A stretch of 64,000 bases of DNA from Mytilus galloprovincialis (taxonomy: Eukaryota; Mollusca; Bivalvia; Mytilida; Mytilidae). Position numbers and translations under genes: made by a program. Positions 1 through 10,970 of this stretch are shown here, in pieces. Below the pieces are notes generated by a model, which saw nothing but the letters and a program-made list of their open reading frames with translations, did not search any database and was not told where the DNA came from. The stretch lies in assembly GCF_965363235.1 (NCBI RefSeq), contig NC_134849.1, positions 18,068,863 to 18,132,862 on the forward strand, written 5' to 3'. The stretch's first letter is position 1, and every line of letters starts with the position of its first letter.

Positions 1-540
1 TCACGATGAGCAACTTTGGTAGATGTGGAATTTGGCATTGGAATTTCGAAAATGTCTTGTGTTACCATGGAAACAAGGCAAAAATGGTCAAAACGCTTTA
101 AAAACCTTAAAAAGTGGCATTTACTTCCTTAAAATGGTAGGTCAAATCCATTGAAACTCTTATGGTATGTTCCCTCACATGTACCAATGTGGAATCTGCC
201 ATTAGAAATTTGGAATGGTCTATGTTACCATAGAAACCAGCCAAAATGTCAAAAATTTCAAAAATTTCAAGATGCTCAAAAAGTATTGAAACTTAGTATG
301 ATTGTTGACTGTCAAGTCTGCATGAGACTTTTGGAGTTGGAATTTCCAAAATGGTCAACGTTGCCATGGAAACTGCAGAAATGTCAAATATTTTCAAAAT
401 GCTCCAAACTTAATAAAACTTTATATTATTGTCACCTGCCATGTATAAATGTGACTTTTGACTTTGAAATTTTCAAAATGGCTGCCGTTGCTATGGAAAC
501 AGCAGAAATGTGAAACTTTTGACAATGCTCTTATTGTACT
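1..540. repeat. Diverged interspersed repeat with recurring CCATGGAAAC-like motif
   Basis: Four loosely related segments of about 130-160 bp each carry a motif like TTACCATGGAAAC or TTGCTATGGAAAC (near 61, 225, 361 and 488), followed by A-rich text with AAATGTCAAA. A similar motif recurs near 36355 and 42800, so this is a dispersed family. The open frame at 151-513 is built from these units and is not taken as a gene. Confidence 0.5.
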
Positions 541-2127
541 GAAAATTTACAGAAAGATATATTGCAATTCATAGATCTGCATTCACTGTTAAGTTGTTTT
601 GAATTGGCTACCGCTTAGTGACAATGGGGGGAAGGGTGACATCCGCTATTGCTTGCAATGGCAATTCTAGTTATTGTTACATTTCCATGTACATGATGTA
701 ACCGTTGCCAGTGCCTTTAAAAAAAAGCTAAGAGTTTGCGGCAAACTTGCGGCACGTACACTTTTACATTTATTTTCCGGAAGGTGGCTTCTAGTGGCGA
801 ACACTGAACGGTGAACAACTTTTTGGGTCTCAGTCTGGTGAAATAAAAAGATTTCTCTTTTCATAATGGTGAATCTAACAACGAAATAACTAATTTACAA
901 ATAATTTCATTGTATTCACTGCACATATATATATATATATGTAGTACAGCTTGCAAGACAGAAAGAATATAAGTTATTATATTATTTTTCATATTTGGCT
1001 GTTATAAGACTTCAGCATAGCATATTGTCTTGCATTGAGTTTAACTATATTATTTACTATTTTGACATTAAGACTTATAAAGTCATATTTCTTTATATTC
1101 AGATTCCAGTATGTGAAGTATAAGAGTATACAGTAACTTTATCTAGAAGAGCACTGCTCAGCCATTGTATTATATACACGGTAAGCTGTGTTCTGTGTTT
1201 ATACGTTTATTTATTTACGTGTTGTCTATTTGTACTAAAGTGTTTTAATTAATGTGTGTCTTGTCTGTGTTGGTTATGTGTTATTGTTTAGTTTACGAAT
1301 ATATCCGAATAGAATATAGTCATGCAGGTATTAGAATTGATTACTTTAGATAATGATCGTTGACACAAGGTGTTATTGATATCTGTAGTATTGCATATTG
1401 AACAGTTACCGGAAATAGACTTTGGTATAAATGCTTATGATTTGTAGTAAAACATACTTTATTAATACATGTAATAATGGTATATTTCGAACTGAAGTTA
1501 ACGTTCATTTTATTAATATGGAGATTATAGCTAGAGTTATCGTTCTTTGAACGTATGTATTGTGTCTTATTGTGTGTTTTATATGTTACAGGGTGTTTAT
1601 TTGAGATTACTTGAATAAACCATTAGAACCCAACTCAGTCTTATTTACGCCCAACTTGATGAGTATATACATATAAACTGCATGGATGCTATTATATCTA
1701 ATTTGTAGTAACTTAAAAAGCTCTCTAAATGTTGCGGTTCATACCCGACCTCATACCCCCCCCCCCCCCCAAAAAAAAAAAAGGCAGACCGGCCCTTGAA
1801 AGTAACCGACATTATATTATTCTTTAAGTGTATTAATTAACACATTTCACATCTCGTCTTTACCAATGGTACTACTGACAAAAGGCCATCGACATATCTC
1901 AGTAGATATAAATATATATATATATAGTTCTTAGCGCCAACAACGGTGTTAATGTTACATTGTACCATCATGACCATTGTACAGGCTTGATGTAGTCAAA
2001 GGAACGTCGTAGGGCCACGTGTGATAGTAACTGCTTATCATTGACCGTTAAGTCCTTGTACGGTTTTACCTTTTAGCAAGAAATTGCATGTATATCTAAA
2101 TCCTAAAAAAATGCTTTAATAAAAAAA
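541..2127. other. Gene-free stretch with simple repeats
   Basis: I see no supported gene. There are short AT runs near 925-940 and 1908-1925 and a poly-C/poly-A tract at about 1756-1782. Short open frames here show no recognisable domain. Confidence 0.5.
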
Positions 2128-2131
2128 TAAG

Positions 2132-2634
2132 TGTCACAGGGTAATATGGCCACTTGATCTTCGTAAATAGGGCGTTGAATGTGTGACGAAATATAATGTT
2201 GCAAACCATTTATTTCACACTGAAAGTACATAATTATAATAAACATTTATTTCAAATGTTAACTTGAAGTTTCCTTATAAATTGAACTATGAATTGGATA
2301 GAAGTACATGCACGATAAGGCCTAAAAGAAAATGTGCTTACCTGAAAGTAGGGAAAAAGTTAGGTGTCCCTTATTTAGCGTGCTAAAGTGTGTGAAACTC
2401 GCATTAGTACGAGTTCACCGTATATATAGTGCTAGAAAAAGTGGCGGGGTTGTATGTATAATAACTTCGTGCAGAGTAGTATATAGAATAAAGTCTTTTT
2501 CTAACTGTCCGTCAATGAATGAATGAATGAATGAATGAATGAATGAATGAATGAACGTAGTAAATATATAGTACACACAACATATAGTGTAGTACTAGTA
2601 TATAACTGTACCCTAATAAATAGCTACGATGACA
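2132..2634 (-). repeat. 3' LTR of the Ty3/gypsy element
   Basis: Matches 18690-19192 over its full length. It contains an AATAAA-like signal near 2487 and a variable (AATG)n microsatellite at about 2513-2555. In minus-strand sense this copy lies downstream of pol, so it is the 3' LTR. Confidence 0.9.
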
Positions 2635-2680
2635 CATTCTCGGCCCATGGGGAAAATTTCGTCCCCGAAATTTTTATCTC
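2635..2680 (-). other. Probable polypurine tract region
   Basis: Directly upstream (minus sense) of the 3' LTR lies a purine-rich stretch that includes GGGCCGAGAATG next to TGTCA. Its position fits the plus-strand priming site of an LTR retrotransposon. It is imperfectly purine, so the call is tentative. Confidence 0.5.
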
Positions 2681-3052
2681 ATAGCATGACTAGTTCAAAA
2701 GGAAAATATAATAGTAAGTAAAATTATCTGCCATAATACATAGCAATGACAAATTCTTTACACACACACACACGAACAAAATGAACAAAACGAAATCATA
2801 TGATCCCGAATTTAGGAAAAAGGACAAGTAAAAAAAAATATTTATGTGAAATTCCATCATACCAAGTAGATAGCCCGCAAGTGCAACTCTACCAAGGTAG
2901 AATGGTGGAAAGTCATAGCATGAAACATATATATCTTATCCTTGTATCAAAACTCTAAAATAGTATCTACGAAAATAAAAATGAAATAACGCAATATATA
3001 TGTATATATGTAATGTATGCATGAACACAAAACGACAGTAACCCAACAAGGA

Positions 3053-3670
3053 TCATTTCACAGTGGTACCATCCAATTTTGTTTCATTTTCCAAAATGAT
3101 TCTCTCTATATACTGAAACCATTTACAACCAAGATCCTCCGAGGGATGTACACCATCCACTAGCTTGGAAAAGATATATTTTATCTTATCACCCTTGTGT
3201 ACATACGTGTGAAGGAAAGGAGTGATCATATTGTTTCTACAATTAAGCTCAGTTATGAACTTATTTATTTCCCGCAAGATCTCGTGTAACTTTTCTTGCA
3301 TTTTCGGATATTCCTCCTCATATAATAGATATTTTGTTTTATTTATCCTAAGCCTATGACTATTCCAATCCCGGAAACTAGACGTTGTAATAGTAGTGAA
3401 TACAACTTTTCCCCCAAACTCCTTAATTCTACGCTCAGTATCCGAAATAATCTCTTTCATTTTAGAAACATGATCAACTTCCAGATCTAACCAAGACTCT
3501 TCGTATAAATTAAATTGATCTTTTTTCCTTGTTAATGTACAGATATCAGGAATTCTAACAACAAAATATATTATACAACCACTCATATCGTCCTTTAGTC
3601 TAGAAACCGCTATACGGCACAAATCTTGTAATCTACCACCAGACTTGACATAAATATCCTTACAAGCCAT
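3053..3670 (-). CDS. Retrotransposon 3' ORF, SGNH/GDSL-hydrolase-like protein
   Basis: Predicted 205-residue ORF between the end of pol and the 3' LTR, the place where env sits in retroviruses. There is no signal peptide or membrane segment, so it does not look like an envelope. The pattern SGGRLQDL near the start, a central hydrophobic strand followed by IPDI (about residues 40-43), a second strand VVFTTITT (about 89-96) and DGVHPSEDLG near the C terminus (about 172-181) resemble SGNH-hydrolase blocks, the last fitting the D-x-x-H block. The N-terminal GDS nucleophile block is not visible, and the upstream frame is closed by a stop, so it may be N-terminally truncated. Function is inferred; an unrelated element-specific protein is possible. 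Confidence 0.5.
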   Translation of the reverse strand: MACKDIYVKSGGRLQDLCRIAVSRLKDDMSGCIIYFVVRIPDICTLTRKKDQFNLYEESWLDLEVDHVSKMKEIISDTERRIKEFGGKVVFTTITTSSFRDWNSHRLRINKTKYLLYEEEYPKMQEKLHEILREINKFITELNCRNNMITPFLHTYVHKGDKIKYIFSKLVDGVHPSEDLGCKWFQYIERIILENETKLDGTTVK

Positions 3671-3861
3671 CCCATAGAAACACTTCCTCCACTAGACGTG
3701 AACAGATATGAATGAGGATAAGACACCATATCTATAAACAACAACAAAAAACTTTATAAAACTATATTACACCATATGAATAAAAAAAAATGAAAAAAAG
3801 CAAATATAAATGAATATACACACAAATAAACTTAAAACAACTTAAAACTGACACAAAAATA

Positions 3862-4600
3862 TCAACGATACAAAACATAATCCTGATACCGTTGAGGAAC
3901 TCTGCTGTGTCTTGTCGTACGACGTAAAACAGGTTGTGCATCCGTTTGCTCACGTGTATCAGAATTCTCTCTCGAATTATCACTGCCTGGTGCACCCCTA
4001 AATGTAGAACTAGAACTAGGATTTAACTCAGATTGACTTATACGTGTCTGACCAGACGTATCACTAAAAACTTCACCACTATAACCTGACTGTGTTATAG
4101 ACAACGGACGAGAACTACTAAAATCGGAACTGACACTCGAAACGGGTAAAGAACTACCAAAAGATGTCGGTAAAAACTCTGGTGCTCGAGGATTTAAAAC
4201 CAAAGAAGCATTCGGTTCTCGTCTCTTATCCCTGGAGACCGAGTAACAACAACACATATGTCGTCATCTTCGTCTTCGTCTTCCTCACTGTTAACACTTA
4301 CCTCATTTAGCGTTTGATCATTTTCATCTCTTTTAACGTTATCGTCTTTTTGTAATTCCAGAAAGGTCTAGTTGGAGATTTATCCTTTTTACTTCTTGAC
4401 TGAGACTGTTCTCGTACTATCTCTTCGGTAGGTAGTGAGAAAATAAGTAATATCATATTTCTATGTACAGTCACCTTCCTTGAACGACCGTGTACAGGTT
4501 TTAGTATGTATACAGGTATACTTGGGTCAGGTTGAGATTCTATAATATATGGATCTCTATCCCACTTGTTCTGTTCAAAGTTTATGCTTACCTTTAAATC
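3862..4600 (-). pseudogene. Pol C-terminal tail (integrase C-terminal region), frameshifted
   Basis: The integrase core frame runs into a stop just after a G-K-H-K-L stretch near 4578. Homologous text goes on in another frame: residues like WDRDPYI, then IPVYILKP and VHRNMILL, typical of the post-core part of Ty3/gypsy integrases. An acidic run (about 4260-4300) and a Ser-rich tail follow, and the protein ends at 3862 with RRTTRHSRVPQRY, a typical Pol terminus. At least two frame changes are needed to cover this piece, so it is dead. Confidence 0.75.
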
Positions 4601-5319
4601 CGACTTTCTTTAATAAAACTCTATCTCCCTTCTGCAGATTAGAATGGCGTACCTTCAAGTCATACCTGGTCTTATGACGTTTACTTGCCTTTTCAGCCAC
4701 ATTAGCGGCTGCCTTGTAAGCGAATTTCAATCCCTTTTCTAAATTACTTACGTATCTTTTGTGATCTTTTACAGGTGAGCCAGATGAAATCCCTAAGAAC
4801 GCGTCTATAGCCAGTCTTGGATGCCAACCAAACATTAGAAAGTGAGGACTATATCCTGTACTTTCATGTCTGGATGCATTGTAAGAATGGACAAGAGGTG
4901 CTACATAGGTTTTCCAATCTGATTTCTGATCTTCCTCTAACGTACCCAACATGTTCAATAGTGTCTGGTTAAACCGCTCACATGCACTGTCCGTTTCCCT
5001 GAGGATGATACGGAGTCATCCTGGACTTCTTAATATTAGCTAACTTACACAACTCCCTTATAATCTTCGACTCAAAATTACGACCCTGGTCGCTGTGTAA
5101 TCTAGTCGGAAATGAATAATGTTGGATGAAATTTTCCCATAGGCACTTAGCTATTGTTTTAGCCGTCTGATTACGTGTAGGTATCGCTTGAGCATAGCGA
5201 GTGAAATGGTCCGTAAAGACTAATATGTTCTCATATCCACCTTTTGACTGTTCTAAAGTGAGAAAGTCAATACATACTAACTCAAGTGGATACGATGTAT
5301 GTATACTTACCATTTCGGC
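4575..5319 (-). pseudogene. Integrase catalytic core, broken in two
   Basis: The piece at 4978-5313 carries the first two core aspartates (VCIDFL and LHSDQGRNFES) and ends at PQGNGQC. A 4-nt insertion near 4983 shifts the frame directly before the third acidic residue, and the homologous text resumes in the 4575-4958 frame (LLNMLGTL, then HPRLAIDAFLG). This is a DDE-type core that would integrate the cDNA. Its upstream zinc-binding half lies at 8650-8950, beyond the inserted block. Confidence 0.85.
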
Positions 5320-5339
5320 AGTTTTTTATGCAGTTAAGC

Positions 5340-6600
5340 TGCATTATGCGAGCACCCTAGATTTGTGTTCTACCCAATAAATGCTGAAATACTTGCCATT
5401 GTTATTATCTAGCTCGCTACTATGTTATATATATAACTAATTGAACACTTTTTTAATACTTTTTATTCTGGATTACAATAAAAATGACCAGAAAAACCTT
5501 AAATGATCGTCGATTTATTCAAAAGTTTTAAAGTTACACATAGGAAGTAGTGCTTATTAAGAATCCTTGTGTAGTTCATTATGACTTGTGCTTTTAGCTA
5601 AGATGTCAACTTTAGAACAATTGTATGAAATATTTAATCGCCGAAAATCTCTTAAGACAAGTAGTTCAGATTTCTCAAATGACAAAAGTCGTAGGAATAT
5701 TGTTTGTCATCAATACGAAGTACAACTACGTCAGTAGTCCATTATATAATAAGTTCAACTGTTCATGCTGTTGGCGGCAATTTCAAATTAGAAAAAGAAA
5801 TTTTCGTAGTTTTTCAATTTGGAGGCAGGTGTGCAAATTAGCGGTGGTCCGAGGTCCGCGACCTTCCACTTTTGCAAGCGGAATGTCGAATAGGATAGTT
5901 GGTTTCTATAGCTACGCCCGACGTAGTCACCTTCCACTTGAAAGAAAATATTAAGAAATTACTTTGCAAACCTTTTCACTATGTTCACCAAAGTCTCCAA
6001 TTAAACGAGCTAAAAACTTATTTTTATCATTATTAGTCATGACAGCTATGTTCATTTTGTTCAACCGCTAGCTTTATACAGAAAATCGCCGACAAATATT
6101 GTATAAATTCGAGTAAAATCGTATCTGATTGACAAAAACAACATTGTAAACACATAACAATGGCGGCCGTAAAGACAAAATTTTACAATATCGGATACGA
6201 TTCCGGAAGCGGATAAGGGTAATTCCCGGTTTGGCGATCATTTACAAAATAAATCCAAGCAGGTGTAAAAATACATCTTTGCATGGTAAATGAATATAAA
6301 CAGTAGAATTGTAAATCAAAAGATGTATGTAAAACAAAGAAAAAGCAGAAAAATATTTTATTCAGAAACTTAAAATTACTTTTTGACAAATTTTAATTTA
6401 AAAATCCAATACAAAAGGACAGCTTGGAACAGTATATCTAACACTATACATTTTCATAGTCACAGTCTAAATTTTCTTTATAAATGATAAATGATGATAA
6501 TGCATGTGAGATGCTTTTAAAGTGTAAACATATTACTGCAATTTCGAAGGGATATTTGTTTTTCTCAATTTTGAAGGGTCAATTGAAGTAGCTGAAAGTT
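5340..6600. other. Stretch without a supported gene inside the insertion
   Basis: The 109-residue frame at 5625-5954 shows no known domain. On the minus strand around 6055-5955 a 34-residue peptide starting MNIAVMTNNDKNKF is followed by a GTAATT that could be a splice donor, but no partner exon was found. I would not call a gene. Confidence 0.35.
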
Positions 6601-6663
6601 TCTTTCTTTATTTTCACAAATAATGCAACTATGAAACGGTCGAGCTCCCCACCCCTAAACCAT

Positions 6664-6853
6664 ATGAGGGGCAGATCCAGGATTTTAGGTTAGGAGGGGC
6701 GCCAACTTAAATTTTCGCCGAGCAGAGCGAGGCTAAAAAAAAATTGAGGTAAAATTATCGGAATATTCTTTATTAAGCTGAGAACAACCCATGCTTTGCA
6801 AATTTAAGGGGTGTGCAAACCCGCAACCCTCCCCCGTCTGAATCAGCCCCTGC
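6664..6853. mobile_element. Probable MITE, GGGGCGGATCCAG-type ends
   Basis: The left end reads GAGGGGCAGATCCAGGATTT and the right end reads CTGAATCAGCCCCTGC, an approximate inverted match. It interrupts a satellite unit between ACCATAT and GATATATTC. It belongs with the cleaner copies at 7960-8110 and 20404-20579, but its edges are blurred. Confidence 0.5.
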
Positions 6854-6987
6854 ATGATATATTCAAGTATAGGACAATATAATAAATAAAAAAATGAAAT
6901 ATAGGGGGAATCCCTGGAGTTAACCCACCCCCTCCTGTTTGAGAACTTGGAAACGGTCGAGATCCACACCCCTTAACCATATATATT

Positions 6988-7143
6988 TAAGGAATGACTG
7001 TAATATTTTTTCTGTCTATGAAGAAATAACATAAAAAATCTGGTGCACACTGAATAACGCGCGTAGCGGGTTATTTACAGTGTGCACCACATTTTTTATG
7101 TTATTTCGAATAGACAGAAAAAATATTACAGTCATTTCTTATA
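6988..7143. repeat. Fold-back inverted repeat
   Basis: Two arms of about 70 bp (about 6990-7056 and 7071-7142) are nearly perfect reverse complements around a short centre containing AACGCGCGTAGCGGGTT. The outer arm text AATGACTGTAATATTTTTTC is mirrored at 7120-7140. It splits a satellite unit together with about 150 bp of following sequence (to about 7290). Confidence 0.85.
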
Positions 7144-7959
7144 ATTTAATTCTAAATTCCATTTTAAACCGTAGAAAACCATGAAAAAACGTTGATGACG
7201 TCACGGTCACATGACTAAAGTATGTCTATGGGCTGACAACAAAATAACGTCGGCCAATCACAAGACGCGTTACATCCAAAATTAAATTATTCATGTTTGT
7301 GACAATATGAAAAATCAAATGAAATATTAGAAGAGTCGCTCGGGGTCACCCCACCCCTCCTGTTTTAGAATTTAAAAATGGTCGAGATCCCCACTCCTAA
7401 ATCATATATATTCATGTATGGGACAATATAACAAATCAGATGAAATATAGGGGGAGTCCCTTGGGTCACCCCACCCCCTCCTGTTTGAGAATTTGAAACC
7501 CGTTGAGATCGCCACCCCTTAACCATATATTTTCATGTACGGTACAATATAACAATTCAATTGAAAGATAGGGGGAGTCCCTGAGGTCACTGTTCACCCT
7601 CCTGTTCGATAACTTGGAAATGGTCAAGATCCTTACCCCTAAACCATATATACTCATGTATGGGACAATAAAACAAATCAAATGAAATATAGGGGAAGTC
7701 CCTGCGGTCACCCCAACCCTCCTGTTTGAGAACTTGGAAACGGTCGAGATCCCCACACCAAAACAATATATATTCATGTATGGGCCAATATATCTAATTA
7801 AATGAAATATAGGGGGAGTCCCTGGGGTCACCCTACCCCTCCTGTTTGAGAACTTGGAAACCAATGAGATCCCCACCCCTAAACCATATATATTCATGTA
7901 TGGGACAATATAACAGATAAAATGAAATGTAGGGGAAGTCCCTAGGGTCACCCTACCCC

Positions 7960-8110
7960 CAGTGGCGGATCCAGAAATTTTCATAAGTGGGCCCCACTGA
8001 CCGACCTAAGAGGGGCCCGCTCCAGTCACGCTTCAGTGATTCCCTATATAATCAACCAATTTTTTTTTACCAAAAAGGGGGGCCGGGATCCCTGCCCCCT
8101 AAATCCTCTG
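7960..8110. mobile_element. 151-bp MITE with 8-bp target duplication
   Basis: Begins CAGTGGCGGATCCAG and ends with an approximate inverted counterpart (AAATCCTCTG). It is flanked by exact 8-bp repeats CCTACCCC at 7952-7959 and 8111-8118, and the uninterrupted satellite unit gives the empty site. CAG...CTG termini with an 8-bp duplication suggest a hAT-type non-autonomous element. Confidence 0.75.
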
Positions 8111-8245
8111 CCTACCCCTACCTGTTTGAGAACTTGAAACCCGTTGAGATCCCCACCCCTAAATTATATATATTCATATGTATGGGACAAAATAACAAAT
8201 CATTTACATTTACTATGAGCAGGTCAGTCAGACCTCACCTTTGAT

Positions 8246-8640
8246 CCCTGTTGTAGTGAACATTTGTCTGATTCGTGTCTCATAACTTTTGTACTATAGA
8301 ACACAAACTCAGTTTTCTGTCCAGGGAAACCAGTCCATTCACACTATTACATGTTCATACTAAGTCAAATTGAACTTCTAGCAGTCAAATAAAACCAAGG
8401 TTAACTACCAAGTAGAACAACTGCAATCATTGGGAACTTGTACCACTGCAGACTCACCATAAAAAAATATACATAGATATATGCATTGCTTTTGAAACCT
8501 TGATAACATATAAATTATTTGCCTTTATAAATAAATCATTAGATAAACATGAATGTACTATATATGAATGTTTAATGTTGAGGCAACATTGCCACAGTTT
8601 TCATAATTACGGTTGCCTTGGTTTTTGGTTAACTGGCTTC
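8246..8640. other. Unassigned tail of the insertion
   Basis: No repeat or coding signal was recognised between the last satellite copy and the integrase junction. The plus-strand frames here overlap the antisense of the pol gene and are shadows. Confidence 0.4.
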
Positions 8641-8654
8641 AGCGCTTACGGCGC

Positions 8655-9562
8655 TTTGATTTACACTTTGTCTTCCTCAAAATACAGTTTCTACAGGACA
8701 TTACCTTTGTCTCTACATCTTTGTCTACACCAGGCCAAAAGAATCTAGACTTCACTAGAAATAGTGTCCTATCTCTGCCCTGGTGTCCAATATCATCGTG
8801 TAGACCCTGTAAAACGATATCTCTGAGTACTGATGGCAACACTAGTTGTACTACCTTTTCATTATACAGACTACTGTGCCTGTATAATATCCCATCTTTT
8901 AAGGCCAGTTTATCCCAGTCCCGCAAATACTTACGGACATCCTCATTTTCTAATGATATTTTTCTTTTTGTGGGTTTATGCCCGCTCTGTTCTAACGCAA
9001 TAACTCTCCGAATAGATGGATCAGCGTTCTGCTCCTCCTGCCAGTCAATAGTACTAATATCTACCTCATGTAAATCCTCAGTAACGGCATTCTGAGTCAA
9101 TAAAATGGTCTCAATAAATGGACTGGGTGAAGCAATACAAGATGTACATAACGCTTTTATAGCATCATTAAACATCTGTTTAGTCACCGGCTGTATCCTA
9201 GATAACGCATCGGCGTCTTTATTGGACTTACCTGTTCTATAGGTCAATTTGAAGTCATAGTTAGAAAGGGAAGCGACCCATCTATGCCCGACGGCGTCTA
9301 GCTTCGCTCGATCAAATACATATGTCAGCGGATTATTATCCGTTTTGACTTCAAATTTGCTACCATATAGATATTCGTGAAATTTATCTGTCACCGCCCA
9401 TTTAAGAGCTAAGAACTCTCTTTTATGGATTGGGTACAGCCTCTCCGCTCCTCGCAAGCTACGGCTTGCATAGGCAATTACTATGTCAATGCCTTCCTGT
9501 TTCTGGTATAATACCGCCCCTAAACCGTCATTACTAGCGTCAACATGCACAGTAAACGGCAA
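8655..9562 (-). pseudogene. Pol middle: RNase H and integrase zinc-binding domain
   Basis: The frame opens with VHVDASNDGLGAVLYQ and carries the RNase H acidic residues in VDAS, HKREFLALKW, VKTDNNPL and DADALSR, so its D-E-D-D set is retained. An integrase H-H-C-C zinc-binding module follows (HDDIGHQGRDRT, then CRNCILRK). RNase H degrades the RNA strand of the hybrid; the zinc module helps integrase multimerise. It is out of frame with the RT upstream because of a 5-nt insertion near 9578, and is cut at its 3' end by the inserted block. Confidence 0.9.
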
Positions 9563-9579
9563 GGTATAATCAGCATATA

Positions 9580-10965
9580 TTAAGCCAGTATAGGAGGAGA
9601 GGTTAATTTCCCTATTACCTTTGTCATAGCTTCCTGTTGAGCTTCATCCCAAAACCACTTAGTTGGCACCTTCTTGCGTTTTACCTTAGATTTCTGTTTC
9701 TGTGTACAATGACCAATTAAAAGGTCATTTAAAGGTTTTACGATCTTAGCGTAATCCTTGATGAAACGTCTATAGTATGATGTGAAACCAAGAAACCTCC
9801 TCAGATCTTTCACATTCTTAATGGCAGGCCAATTTTTCACGACAGAGATCTTTTCTGGATCTGTTTTTATACCCTCCTTGGACACAATAAAACCCAGATA
9901 CTTGATGTCTTTCTTGAAAAACTCGCACTTCTTACCTTTCAACTTCAGGTTGTGTTCCTTTAATTTGGAGAAAACGGATTCTAACCTCTTCAGATGCTCT
10001 TCTTCCGTCTTTGAATAAATAATAATATCGCCTAAATATATTAGACATTCCCTGAAAAGTAACTCACCCATACTTCGTTCCATAAGCCTTTGGAAGGTGG
10101 AACATGCGTTAGTGAGCCCAAATGGTAATCTGTTGCATTCGTAGAACCCTAAGGGTCCTAAATTGAATGCTGTTTTATGTTTGTCTGACTCTTTAACCCT
10201 GCACTGACAATAGGCTGAGCAAAGGTCCAATTTTGAATAGTACCTGGCTCCTGCTAAACAGTCCAACGTATCATCTATTCTTGGCAAACTTCTGGCGTCC
10301 AAAATAGTCTTTTTATTAATCTTTCTAAAATCAATACAAAAGCGTAAGGACCCATCTGGCTTCCGTACTAATACTACATTACTAGAGAAAGGACTAGATG
10401 ACTCCCGTATAGCCCCTGCTTCTATCATCTCTCTAATATGTTCCCTTACCTCGTCAAACATTGATGGTGGTATCCTCCTACAGGATTCTCTGAATGGTTT
10501 TTCATCTGTGAGATTTATCTCATGTTCTACTAGAGTGGTAAAACCTAAATCTGTTGGACCAGTCGAAAATATAGACTTCCAATTACAGATAAGGTTTTCC
10601 AACTTACCTTTCATTTCTGGTGTCAACTCTGTTAATTCCACTCCTAATTTGTCTAGTATTTTACCTTTATCTTGTTCATCACCTTTCTTTGATGATTCAG
10701 TATTTTCATCTGAACTGTCTAAATCAGCATGACGTACTATCTTTACCTCATTTAATCCACAAATAACACTCCTAGCCTTAAGATATATTGCCTTTGCTGT
10801 CATATTAAATATCCTAACTGGTACCCTGCTTTTACCAGTAGGCTTGAGGCTAACTACCCTAGGGCATATCCCTAAACTACCTTGATTATCATTAAGACAC
10901 TCGGTAACTGCTGTCTGATTACCCGACTTTGTCTTACATAAACCAGTAACAGTCATGATAGACAT
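9580..10965 (-). pseudogene. Pol: reverse transcriptase domain with broken catalytic motif
   Basis: A long frame with Ty3/gypsy RT motifs: FCIDFRKINKKT, YYSKLDLCSAYCQ, LPFGLTNACSTFQRLM and YLGFIVSKEGIKTDPEK. The catalytic box, normally Y-x-D-D, reads Y-L-G-D (plus-strand position about 10030), so one of the two metal-binding aspartates is gone. The frame ends in a stop at 9580 because of a short insertion before RNase H. The N-terminal part (SIMTVTGLCKTKSG) abuts the protease ORF in a different frame. It would not be active. Confidence 0.92.
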
Positions 10966-10970
10966 TGGAC

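Larger units (their letters stand above)
6610..8245. repeat. 119-bp satellite array, interrupted
   Basis: The unit carries GAGATCCCCACCCCTAAACC, then CATATATATTCATGTATGGG, ACAATATAACAAATC and GGGGGAGTCCCTGGGGTCA. GAGATCC-like anchors lie at about 7385, 7504, 7627, 7746 and 7866 (spacing 119-123 bp), with further copies near 6641, 6960 and 8146. Longer gaps are explained by insertions at 6664-6853, about 6990-7290 and 7960-8110. The open frame at 7466-7984 is a translation of these repeats. Confidence 0.85.
5320..8648. mobile_element. Inserted block splitting the Ty3 integrase
   Basis: Integrase homology stops at about 8655 after the zinc-binding domain and resumes at about 5313 with the core, so roughly 3.3 kb of unrelated DNA lies between. 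CGGC occurs at both edges (5316-5319 and 8649-8652) and could be a 4-bp target duplication, but the excised join would be one base out of frame, so the edges are approximate. No terminal inverted repeat or transposase was recognised. It contains a 119-bp satellite array with its own insertions. Confidence 0.55.

Noticed and set aside
3053-3670. Envelope gene of a retrovirus-like element
   Set aside because: No signal peptide, no membrane anchor and no cleavage site; the pattern fits an SGNH-like enzyme better.
5950-6060. Possible small exon MNIAVMTNNDKNKF on the minus strand
   Set aside because: A single donor-like site and no partner exon; too weak for a gene call.
7466-7984. 172-residue repeat protein on the minus strand
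   Set aside because: It is the 119-bp satellite read through; other units carry stops.
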